A stretch of DNA of 64,000 nt from Acidimicrobiia bacterium (GTDB lineage: Bacteria; Actinomycetota; Acidimicrobiia; IMCC26256; JAMXLJ01). Of the stretch, positions 16,868-24,275 are shown piece by piece; position 1 is the first letter of the stretch; the number at the start of each line of letters is the position of its first letter. The stretch is from NCBI GenBank assembly GCA_024281095.1, contig JAMXLJ010000117.1, forward strand, positions 1 through 64,000. Reading direction: 5' to 3'. Both the position numbers and the translations under genes were made by a program. Under the pieces are notes generated by a model that ran no database searches, had not been told where the DNA came from, and saw nothing but the letters and a program-made list of their open reading frames with translations.

Positions 16868-17551
16868 TCAGGCCGTTCGGTCGCTGCGCGGCGAGTCGAA
16901 GCCCGGCAGCTCCAGTCCGGAGACGAGGGCGAGGCGTTGCACGCGGCGGAATCTGCCCAGCCCGCGCAGTGTGATGTCACGGGTACCCACGACGTCGACC
17001 CAGAGTGGCAGCGCGTCCCGCGAGTAGCCGACCGCGAGGAACTCACCTGGCCGGGCGGCCTGGCACAGTCGCGCGGCCAGATTCGCCGGACGCCCGATGT
17101 AGTCGTCGCCGTCGAAGAGCAAAACCGAACCGTGCGCGATGCCGCCCCGGAGCGCCAAGGTGTTACCGCCGTACCGGCCGATCAGTTCCGCACCGGCGGC
17201 GATCGTCGGGCCGGCCTCGACGCCGACGAGCATCGCTCCATCACCCAGCCATTTCGCGGCACGAACTCCCCGACGGGTGGCGACCTCGCGAGTCAGGCTC
17301 CGGAAGCTGCTCAACGCGTCGATCGCCGCGTGCTCGCCGTACGCGGCCATGAACGACGTGAAACCGCACAGGTCCACGAAGACGAACGCCCGCTCGACCA
17401 ACGGGATGCTCCCGGCGAGCTCGCTCGGATCCTGCATCCCTACACGACCGTCGTCGCCGGCAGCCGGCGCATCGATCGAGCTTGACGGGACGCTGCGAAG
17501 ACGCCGAAGCGAACGGGTCATCCGCATCAGCGGGTCTGCGCGCGACGTCAT
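16868..17551 (-). CDS. Class III adenylate/guanylate cyclase domain protein
   Basis: The catalytic domain starts FVFVDLCGFTSF, giving the first metal-binding Asp; KWLGDGAML gives the substrate Lys and the second metal-binding Asp. Later GRPANLAARLCQAARPGEF supplies the Asn and Arg that hold the transition state. It should make cAMP (or cGMP) in the cytoplasm. The first 60 residues are polar without a known sensory domain. ATG 17551 is chosen because GGAGAAGGAG lies 8 nt upstream. At 227 residues it is close to a minimal single-domain cyclase. Confidence 0.85.
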   Translation of the reverse strand: MTSRADPLMRMTRSLRRLRSVPSSSIDAPAAGDDGRVGMQDPSELAGSIPLVERAFVFVDLCGFTSFMAAYGEHAAIDALSSFRSLTREVATRRGVRAAKWLGDGAMLVGVEAGPTIAAGAELIGRYGGNTLALRGGIAHGSVLLFDGDDYIGRPANLAARLCQAARPGEFLAVGYSRDALPLWVDVVGTRDITLRGLGRFRRVQRLALVSGLELPGFDSPRSDRTA

Positions 17552-17839
17552 TGTCTGCGCTCCTTCTCCATGGCGTCCACCGGTGCGTTCCCACGATAGG
17601 GCGCTCGGCATGGCAACGACGCGAACTCCGCGTTACGACATCCGAACTTTCCCGCGTGACAATCGTCACGACTCGAGGCACCGTCGAAAACCTGAACGGA
17701 ACCCTCGAAGTCCCGACGAGTCAACGGAGAACGCGGGCTTGGAGCAGGGAACGCGTCAGTTCGCGTAGCTCGCTCTCGAGCGATCAACGAGCGGCTGAGA
17801 GAGCTCGGTCTGGACCATCCGGTCCCTTACGCAGTGCGG

Positions 17840-18073
17840 TTAGAAATCGGCGCGCGTCCGGCGTCCGGCGCGACCGGCGGCACGCACAGAGCGGATCCCG
17901 TTCCATGCCGCCGTAGCTTCGACGTCGATCTGTCGCATCCGTTCCACGCCTTTGGCGTCCAGCCCGGCCGCCGCCGCGTGTGCTCGCAGTTTGGTCTGTT
18001 CGTCGCGGAGCTTGGTCAGCTGTTCGAAGAGTTGTCGCTCCCGAACGTGCGGCGCGACCTGATTTGGCTCCAT
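17840..18073 (-). CDS. Small helical protein (DUF2630-like)
   Basis: Seventy-seven residues, predicted largely helical: RERQLFEQLTKLRDEQTKLR, then GVERMRQIDVEATAAWNGIR. The heptad-like leucines and the I-D-x6-W pattern resemble DUF2630 and the small protein at 3774-3962. It has no Cys, no signal peptide and a basic tail. The ATG at 18073 has a weak ribosome-binding site (GAAG). Function unknown. Confidence 0.5.
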   Translation of the reverse strand: MEPNQVAPHVRERQLFEQLTKLRDEQTKLRAHAAAAGLDAKGVERMRQIDVEATAAWNGIRSVRAAGRAGRRTRADF

Positions 18074-18135
18074 GGCGAGACGCTACTTCACTTCCTGGAT
18101 CATGGCGCCGGGGAAAACCGGGCTACGGTGCGGTC

Positions 18136-18273
18136 GTGGCAAAACTGAGCGCAAAGAAGGTTGGATCGAGCGGTGGTCGCTCCGGGAGCGGCGAGTCCGG
18201 TGGGCCGCCGGGCAAGAAGCAGCGGCGCAAACAACGCCGGAATCAACGCCGCCGCGGGAATCGCAGGGACTGA
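18136..18273 (+). CDS. Short basic Gly/Ser/Arg-rich protein
   Basis: A 45-codon frame from GTG 18136 encodes VAKLSAKKV, a Gly/Ser-rich spacer and a tail of Lys, Arg and Gln (KKQRRKQRRNQRRRGNRRD). It resembles short nucleic-acid-binding tails. There is no convincing ribosome-binding site, and low-complexity GC-rich DNA can open such frames by chance, so this is a weak call. Confidence 0.3.
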   Translation: MAKLSAKKVGSSGGRSGSGESGGPPGKKQRRKQRRNQRRRGNRRD

Positions 18274-18336
18274 TCGGCTCGCGGATCTGATGTGATCCGT
18301 GCGCGCGGGTCCGGGTGGCGTGCGCCGCGCCGGTAG

Positions 18337-18507
18337 CTAGTCGTCCGCGCCGGTGCGTTGGCGCGCGCGCTCGTGGGCTTGTGCGAGCTCTTTGTCGATC
18401 TGGTCGGGCAACGGACGGCGCTCGTCGTGCGTCGTTTCGGCGTCAGCACGCTTGGCCGTACCAGGCGTCTTGCGCACCCGTTCGGGAGTCGTTTGCCGTT
18501 TGGGCAT
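18337..18507 (-). CDS. Small hydrophilic hypothetical protein
   Basis: Fifty-six residues beginning MPKRQTTPERVRKTPGTAKR and ending with a charged helix DQIDKELAQAHERARQRTG. No membrane, metal or enzyme motif. The composition looks like a real small intrinsically disordered or helical protein. No strong ribosome-binding site is visible. It lies downstream of the VC0807-type membrane gene in the same direction, 86 nt after it. Confidence 0.4.
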   Translation of the reverse strand: MPKRQTTPERVRKTPGTAKRADAETTHDERRPLPDQIDKELAQAHERARQRTGADD

Positions 18508-18593
18508 GGCCGAGGGTACCCGACCTGCCCGTTCTGCGGAGAAACGTCGGGGCCGAACCGACGGACCAGCTCGCGGTATGGCCGATCTGACGC

Positions 18594-19304
18594 TCATACG
18601 TGTGCGAGAACGAGTTGCTCCTGGTGCGCAGTCCGCAGCGCCCACCAGACCGTGATCACGATGGCTGTGGCGGTGATCGCGAGGCATCCGATCGTCTTGA
18701 CCATCACGAATGTCGCAGCCGGCATGCTGACGAGCATGCCGAACGTGGTTGCCGCGGTCAGCAGATGGACCCCGGCCCAGAGCAGTGTGAGCCCAGCGAA
18801 CAGTCGGACGACAGCGGGTCGTCTCGCAACGTCCGGCGAAAGAGGGCAGAAGTCGTGCGCGAGCCGGGCCACCACAGGCCGTCGCATCAGCACGGAGACG
18901 AGGAACACACCTGCAAGCGCGACCGTGGTCGCAATCGGCTGGATGAAGTAGGCGAAGACGCTCCCGCTCAGGAGCCCGATGAGGGTGCGGATTGTCAGCC
19001 CCAGCGTCGCCAGGAGCAGAACCGCGGGCACCGGCCGCTTGCGTGTCACTCGGCGCAGGATCGCGCCGTAGGCCCACACGAGCACAACCGCCATCGCGAC
19101 GTTCGCTCCCGCCGTCGTCATCGCGACGACGAAGAGGGCCGCCGGCACGACCGTTGCCTCGACGATGTTCGGGAGCCCACGCCGCGCGACCGCGAGCAGT
19201 ACCCGACGCTTGGCGAGCGGGGCAGCGCCTGTGGCGGCTGGGTCACCGTGCACCGCCGCGACGAGTTGCCATGACTCTTTGTCGCGGATTCGCGCTTCGC
19301 TCAT
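18594..19304 (-). CDS. VC0807-type integral membrane protein
   Basis: The 236-residue product has about six membrane helices and the pattern SGSVFAYFIQPIATTVALAG, then RPVVARLAHDFCPLSPDVAR and FAGLTLLWAGVHLL, typical of the VC0807 group of uncharacterised membrane proteins. No transport or enzyme motif is known for the family. Its ATG at 19304 overlaps the stop of the gene upstream (TGATG), so they form an operon. Confidence 0.7.
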   Translation of the reverse strand: MSEARIRDKESWQLVAAVHGDPAATGAAPLAKRRVLLAVARRGLPNIVEATVVPAALFVVAMTTAGANVAMAVVLVWAYGAILRRVTRKRPVPAVLLLATLGLTIRTLIGLLSGSVFAYFIQPIATTVALAGVFLVSVLMRRPVVARLAHDFCPLSPDVARRPAVVRLFAGLTLLWAGVHLLTAATTFGMLVSMPAATFVMVKTIGCLAITATAIVITVWWALRTAHQEQLVLAHV

Positions 19305-19579
19305 CAGGTCGGCCGCTCGTTGCGGGGTCGGGCGCTGGCATCCACCTCGCGACGCTGTTTCCATGCTCGCTCGGCGAGGCGCCGCATCCGAGCCAGCTTT
19401 TCCTCGTCGACCGACGGATGTTGATATGACAGAGCGAGCCGGCGCTGCTGGGTCTCGGGATCGCTGATCTCGGTGAAGATCGCCATGCGGTTGCCGTCCC
19501 GGTTCTTGATCCCGATGCGATAGGCCACCGGGATCAACTCGGGCTGACGACGTGCGCGAATCGTTCCGTCCGATGCCAC
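19304..19579 (-). CDS. Hypothetical protein, operon partner of the VC0807-type gene
   Basis: Ninety-one residues with a segment RARRQPELIPVAYRIGIKNR, then MAIFTEISDPETQQRRLALS and a charged helical tail. Conserved-looking Asp/Glu and Arg suggest a soluble protein. I do not recognise it. The start is GTG 19579 without a clear ribosome-binding site. The stop overlaps the next start (TGATG). Confidence 0.5.
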   Translation of the reverse strand: MASDGTIRARRQPELIPVAYRIGIKNRDGNRMAIFTEISDPETQQRRLALSYQHPSVDEEKLARMRRLAERAWKQRREVDASARPRNERPT

Positions 19580-19918
19580 TGCAAGGTGGTCGATATCGCC
19601 ACGGGATCTCCTGTTCCGCCAGTGGGGGACACGACCGATCCGACGGACGGAATCGGAGGAGACGCCAGATGGCGACGACCGAACCTTAGCCGCCGGCAGG
19701 CCGGCCCACAGTCACGGCGTAGAGAGAACCGCGTTACGCTGCATGTGCACACGCGGGCCGCGCCTCCGTTCCCGTCCGTCGGACCGGTCGCCTCCTCTGT
19801 CGGCGGATCGAGACGGAGCGCCCATTTCCAGGCGTCTCCGAGAAGGGGCGTCGTGACCGTCACGCTGCACGAACGCCGGCAGCCTCATGGCCGGCAGCGC
19901 CGTCACCGTCAATGAGCC
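19580..19918. other. Intergenic region without a supported gene
   Basis: About 340 bases with only Arg- and Pro-rich frames on both strands that lack recognisable motifs. It should carry the promoter of the leftward 19579 gene and perhaps of the PASTA gene at 19919. No RNA gene or strong terminator hairpin was recognised. Confidence 0.35.
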
Positions 19919-20134
19919 ATGCCTCGACGCGGTGAGCCGGTCTGCGTGCCGAACGTGTTGGGTCGTTCGCTCGCTGACGCGACCCGGATCCTCGAGGCCG
20001 TCGGCCTTCGCGTCCATGTGTCCGAGCGAACCGTGTCGGGGCCGGCGCCCGAACGGGTCACGGCGCAGCAGCCTGGGCCCGGTTCGTCGGTCGGACCGTG
20101 GTTCGTGGTGCGGCTCTGGGTCGCCACTCGTTGA
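19919..20134 (+). CDS. Stand-alone PASTA-domain protein
   Basis: The 71 residues are almost entirely one PASTA domain: VCVPNVLGRSLADATRILEA followed by VGLRVHV and a QQPGPGSSV end. PASTA domains bind muropeptides or beta-lactams and usually sit as repeats outside serine/threonine kinases or penicillin-binding proteins. Here there is one copy, no signal peptide and no membrane helix, so the location is unclear. The ATG at 19919 lacks a strong ribosome-binding site. It could be a small modulator or a relic. Confidence 0.65.
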   Translation: MPRRGEPVCVPNVLGRSLADATRILEAVGLRVHVSERTVSGPAPERVTAQQPGPGSSVGPWFVVRLWVATR

Positions 20135-20184
20135 GCCGCGGCCGGCGCGGGTTCGCGCTCAGTCGCGAGCGGGTTTCGCTCCCG

Positions 20185-20388
20185 TCAGTTCGCCTTCACC
20201 CACTCGTTCGTGACACGAAGCAGTTCATCGTAGGAACGACACCGCAACGCGGCTTCGGTGTACTCGGCCGCGACACCCGCGGGCTGCTCGGCCAGCATGA
20301 GTGCCCGTCGCACGACGCTGATGGTCTGAAGCACACCACGCTCGTCGTGGTCGAGGTCTACCTGGATCCCGGTCTGTCTCGGCGCCAT
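20185..20388 (-). CDS. Small hypothetical protein
   Basis: Sixty-seven residues from ATG 20388, preceded by GAGGAG. The sequence has TGIQVDLDHDERGVLQTISV then RRALMLAEQPAGVAAEYTEA and ends SYDELLRVTNEWVKAN. It looks like a small alpha-helical cytoplasmic protein. No family recognised; a longer frame to 20439 lacks a ribosome-binding site. Confidence 0.5.
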   Translation of the reverse strand: MAPRQTGIQVDLDHDERGVLQTISVVRRALMLAEQPAGVAAEYTEAALRCRSYDELLRVTNEWVKAN

Positions 20389-20919
20389 CGGCACTCCTCG
20401 CGTGCACTCGCTCGGCGAGGTCCGTACGCCTGAGCACAAATCCAGTGGTGCAGGGACTCACCCCGCCGAGCAATTCGACCCTACACCTCGTGTCGAGCAG
20501 GACTGCCGGTGTTGTCGTCCGTGGCTACTCGAGCGTGAGTCGACCTGCACTCGACAGCCGACGCGCGCGTGCGCACGAAGCGATCGCGACGACCTGTCGC
20601 GACAACCCAGCCGTGTCAGGGTCGTCGCGACAGCACGTGTGGAGCAGTCACTCGAACACGCGCGACTGTCGGTCCAGATCGACGACGCGAAATACCGGCG
20701 TTGAGTCCAGTCCTGGTGACGCCTTTCTGTCGTCCGCGCTGCTGACCCCGACGTGTATGCCGTCGTCATCGACGCTGACATCAATCCGGGTGCGCGCGGC
20801 GTGACCGCGCCAGTGGCTTGGCTGCCGGTAGCCTGATGGCCTCAGCGAGGTCGACGAACTGATCTCATCCGGAACGCGCCCCTGGGGCCTGGACGCGGTG
20901 GAGCCAGAGGAGCGCGGCC
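20389..20919. other. Intergenic region without a supported gene
   Basis: About 530 bases. Several short frames exist on both strands, but all are rich in Arg, Ser and Thr and none has a motif or ribosome-binding site. The desaturase promoter should lie at the right end. I see no tRNA, repeat or strong hairpin. Confidence 0.35.
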
Positions 20920-21876
20920 ATGCCCGTTGCAGCCGACATGCCGCGCGCGCGGGGTGCCGTTCCGTCGCACGTCGCGTCGAACGCTTTCCCGCCCGTGAGT
21001 GGTGCGCCACTGGCGGCGTCGCGCACGATCACGACGTTTCTGGTCGTGGGGCCGGCCTTGGCGCTTGCGATCGGCCTGTGGCTGCTGTGGGGCCACGCGC
21101 TCGGTGCACGCGACTTGCTGCTCGCTGCCGGCTTCTATGTCGTCACCGCGTTCGGAATCACCGTCGGCTTTCATCGGCTCTTCACCCATCACAGTTTCGT
21201 ACCGAACCGGCCACTGAAGATCGTGCTTGCCGCCGCGGGCTCGATGGCGATTCAAGGGTCATTGATCCCATGGGTCGCCGCGCACCGCCGGCATCACATG
21301 TTCAGCGACTGCGCCGGTGATCCGCATTCACCGCACGGGTTCGGCAGCGGCACCCGTGGCTTGCTGCGCGGCTTGGTGCATGCCCACGTCGGCTGGTTGT
21401 TCAAGCCCGACAGCACTCCCGCGGAGCGCTTCGCGCCCGACCTGCTCGCAGATCGAGACCTCGTCCTCGTCAGCCGGGTGTTCCCGCTCCTGGCCTTCGT
21501 CTCGTTCGCAACACCGTTTGCCGTCGGCTGGGCGTGGTCGGGCACCGTCGCAGGCGGCATCACCGCGCTGCTGTGGGCGGGGATCTTGCGGATGGCGGCG
21601 CTTCACCACGTGACGTGGAGCGTCAACTCCCTGTGCCACGTCTTCGGCAAGCGGCCGTTCGCGAACAAGGACAGGAGCACCAACCTCGCGCCGCTGGCCC
21701 TCCTGTCGTTGGGCGACAGTTGGCACAACTTCCACCATGCGCACCCCAGCGCGGCTCGACACGGTGCGACACGCGGACAGGTCGACCCTTCTGCCGCGCT
21801 CATCCGCCTGTTCGAGCGTGCGGGCTGGGCCACCAAGGTGCGCTGGCCCGAGCGGCTCAGCGACGCTCGTACATAG
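20920..21876 (+). CDS. Acyl-CoA/acyl-lipid delta-9-type fatty acid desaturase
   Basis: All three histidine boxes of membrane desaturases are present: HRLFTHHSF, HRRHHMF and HNFHHAHPSAARH, which bind the di-iron centre. Four hydrophobic helices surround them. The enzyme should introduce a double bond into fatty acyl chains using O2 and reduced ferredoxin or a similar donor, altering membrane fluidity. GAGGAG precedes ATG 20920. The 318 residues match stearoyl-CoA desaturase-like proteins. No dedicated electron donor gene is nearby. Confidence 0.9.
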   Translation: MPVAADMPRARGAVPSHVASNAFPPVSGAPLAASRTITTFLVVGPALALAIGLWLLWGHALGARDLLLAAGFYVVTAFGITVGFHRLFTHHSFVPNRPLKIVLAAAGSMAIQGSLIPWVAAHRRHHMFSDCAGDPHSPHGFGSGTRGLLRGLVHAHVGWLFKPDSTPAERFAPDLLADRDLVLVSRVFPLLAFVSFATPFAVGWAWSGTVAGGITALLWAGILRMAALHHVTWSVNSLCHVFGKRPFANKDRSTNLAPLALLSLGDSWHNFHHAHPSAARHGATRGQVDPSAALIRLFERAGWATKVRWPERLSDART

Positions 21877-21991
21877 AGACGAGAGTCGAGACCATCGAAA
21901 CGGCGTGGTCAAGGTCACGGTGACCCACGACGGCTTCATGCCGGGCAGCGCGCAAGGGTGGCCCGCCGTGTTGTCGAGCCTGAAGACGCTC

Positions 21992-23512
21992 CTAGCGATC
22001 AGCGGCGAGGATGCCCTGTTCGATCGCGTACAGCGCGGCGGCGCCCCGCGTGGAGACCCCGATCTTCGTGTAGATGTGCTGCACGTGATGGTCCGCGGTC
22101 TTGGATGAGATCACGAGACGATCGGCGACTTCGCGAGTCGTGAGCCCGAGCGCCAGCAACCGCAGCACTTCGGCTTCCCGCGTGGTGAGCCCCCCGGGCA
22201 GCGGCGGGCGTGCCGCGCGTCGATGACCGGCTGCGACGAGGACGCGCTCGACCGCTTCGCCGTCGAGACGTCCGCCCGCACTCATGGCCCGGAGTTCGAC
22301 GGCCGCGAGCTCTGGCGGCAAGGCATCCCGGTATGGGCGGTCGGACACCATCGCCTGGTAACAGTCGGCGGCCGCGAGCACGCGTTGGCGTTCGTCGAGG
22401 TGGGCGCGGTTCACGCGGCGGTGGTAGCCGCTGCCGTCGTTGCGTTCGTGCGCCGCGCATGCGATGTCGGCGAACTCCGCGGTGTAAGGGAGTCGACGGA
22501 GGAGCTGATCGGTCACGACTGCGTGCAGCTCGGCGCGGTCGCGCTCGTCGCGCGTCAACCCACCCGGCTTGTCCCACACGGTGTTCGCGACCGCGACCCG
22601 CCCGAGGTCGTGGACGAGTGCGGCGCGCTGCGCGTCGGGTCCGCACGCCTCGGCTGCGAGCGCGGCCACGGCCCGCGAGTGGCCGCCGAGCCAGGGGGAC
22701 TTCAGATCGGAGAAGTCGGCGAGGACGAGCAGCGCTTCGTGGATTACGGCGTCGTCGAGTGGCGGGCTCGCCGGCGCGACGGCAAGGGCCGCGTCCCAGG
22801 GGTCGAGCGGTTCCATCACTTCGCACCATCGTTCGCCCTCGGACAACACCATGTCCGTCAGATCGGGGTCGTACGCCCTGCCCCGCCGTTTTCGGATGAT
22901 GTCGAGCGAACGGTCGACGCCTTCGATTCGTGCGAGCACCTCGAGCTCCTGGCTCAGCTGGGCGATGCGCATCGGCCGCGGAATCGCAGTTCCTTTCGCT
23001 CCGGTAGGCACGCCGCGTCCGTTCCAACGCTCGAAGCTCGCAGCGAGCGACGCCCTGACCTGTTCGTCGAGATCGAGGCGCTTTGCGAACACGTCCGCGA
23101 CCTCGCACGCGGAGCGGAAGTTCAGCTCGGCGGCCTTCTTCCCGCCGGCCAGGACGGACAGAACCGAACGCAACCGGTCGATGCCCGAAGTGCCGGGACC
23201 GGCGTGCGTGATCATCAGCCGCATCATGTCGAACGGGTTGGCGAAGTCGGCCCGCATGGACTCGGCCCGCATCGCGATCTCGTCGCCGAACACGACCGCC
23301 ATGTCGAAGGCATGGCCGGTACACCCGAGGAACCGCAGCGCCGAGGTCCACCACGTGGTCCCGTGCTCATCCACGTCGAGACCCGCCGCCGTGGCGAGAT
23401 GCTGGCCCAGCACGGTGGCGCGCAGCTGCGAGCCGGGCGGCTGCGCGAAGGCATGGTCCTGCGCGACGGCGAGTAGGGCGCCGAACTCGACCTGCGTGAC
23501 GTCGGCCCGCAC
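21992..23512 (-). CDS. HD-domain phosphohydrolase with C-terminal LuxR-type HTH
   Basis: The protein has a long N-terminal region, then an HD domain with GGHSRAVAALA, VHDLGR and an HERNDGSGYHRR segment like the GYP variant in HD-GYP proteins. The last 65 residues are a LuxR-type DNA-binding domain, LTTREAEVLRLLALGLTTRE followed by SSKTADHHVQHIYTKIGV. It may hydrolyse a nucleotide signal and control transcription. Family members of this layout are common in actinobacteria. The start is set at GTG 23512 because TACGGT lies 7 nt before it, as in leaderless genes, and longer readings overlap the divergent gene. Confidence 0.82.
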   Translation of the reverse strand: MRADVTQVEFGALLAVAQDHAFAQPPGSQLRATVLGQHLATAAGLDVDEHGTTWWTSALRFLGCTGHAFDMAVVFGDEIAMRAESMRADFANPFDMMRLMITHAGPGTSGIDRLRSVLSVLAGGKKAAELNFRSACEVADVFAKRLDLDEQVRASLAASFERWNGRGVPTGAKGTAIPRPMRIAQLSQELEVLARIEGVDRSLDIIRKRRGRAYDPDLTDMVLSEGERWCEVMEPLDPWDAALAVAPASPPLDDAVIHEALLVLADFSDLKSPWLGGHSRAVAALAAEACGPDAQRAALVHDLGRVAVANTVWDKPGGLTRDERDRAELHAVVTDQLLRRLPYTAEFADIACAAHERNDGSGYHRRVNRAHLDERQRVLAAADCYQAMVSDRPYRDALPPELAAVELRAMSAGGRLDGEAVERVLVAAGHRRAARPPLPGGLTTREAEVLRLLALGLTTREVADRLVISSKTADHHVQHIYTKIGVSTRGAAALYAIEQGILAADR

Positions 23513-23570
23513 GCTCCAAACCGTAGATGGGGTGTTCTCCCGATGCGACCGACGACTGCGGAGGCGCATC

Positions 23571-23996
23571 ATGCTCGGTATGAGCACACAGACCACATCA
23601 GATGCAAAGGTCCAAGCGGTTCAGCGGCTGTACGCCGCGTACGGGCAGGGCGACATCGATGGCGTCCTCGCGACGGTCGCCAGCGACGTCGACTGGGCGG
23701 CCGAGGCAGCCGGAACGGCGGTCCCGTGGTGGGGCAAATTTCGCGGGAAGGACGAAGTGCCGCGGTTCTTCGAGGCGATCGGGACGAACGTCGACGTCAC
23801 GGAGTTCGACATCGTCTCGTTCACTTCGAACGACACCGACGTCGTCGCCACGGTGCACTGGACGTTCACCGTCAAGGCAACCGGCAAGACGGCGTCGATG
23901 TACATGCAGCACTGGTGGCGCTTCGCCGAGGGCAAGATCGTGTTCTTCCGCGGTTCCGAGGACTCCGAGCAGTCGGCCGCCGCGTTCAGGCGGTGA
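23571..23996 (+). CDS. SnoaL-like (NTF2-fold) protein
   Basis: The 141-residue product has the SnoaL/ketosteroid isomerase-like pattern: VQRLYAAYGQGDIDGVLATV, DVDWAAEAAG, FRGKDEVPRFFEAI, and a closing sheet MQHWWRFAEGKIVFFRG. Such proteins bind small hydrophobic molecules or catalyse simple isomerisations. GGAGG precedes ATG 23571. It is divergent from the HD-LuxR gene, which could regulate it. Function beyond the fold is unknown. Confidence 0.75.
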   Translation: MLGMSTQTTSDAKVQAVQRLYAAYGQGDIDGVLATVASDVDWAAEAAGTAVPWWGKFRGKDEVPRFFEAIGTNVDVTEFDIVSFTSNDTDVVATVHWTFTVKATGKTASMYMQHWWRFAEGKIVFFRGSEDSEQSAAAFRR

Positions 23997-24275
23997 CGGG
24001 AGTCGGCTTCCGGCCCGCCTGCATCTCGTCGGGCCGCTCGCAAGGCGAGGAACTGCCTTTCCCGACCGCGCAGCTCGTCGAGAATGCGATGCCGACGGGG
24101 AGGATCTCGATCTGACTTTGACGGATTAGACGCCAAATGGTCTGGGTACACCGGGCCTCATCCGGCGTGGACGTAGCCACCTGAGTCCGCTCTGCCGACT
24201 GCAGTGCACCTCTGGCACGGACCCGGTTCGGCGCCCATGAGCATCCGGTCTCGAGGTCGAGGGAGGCAGGACGGA

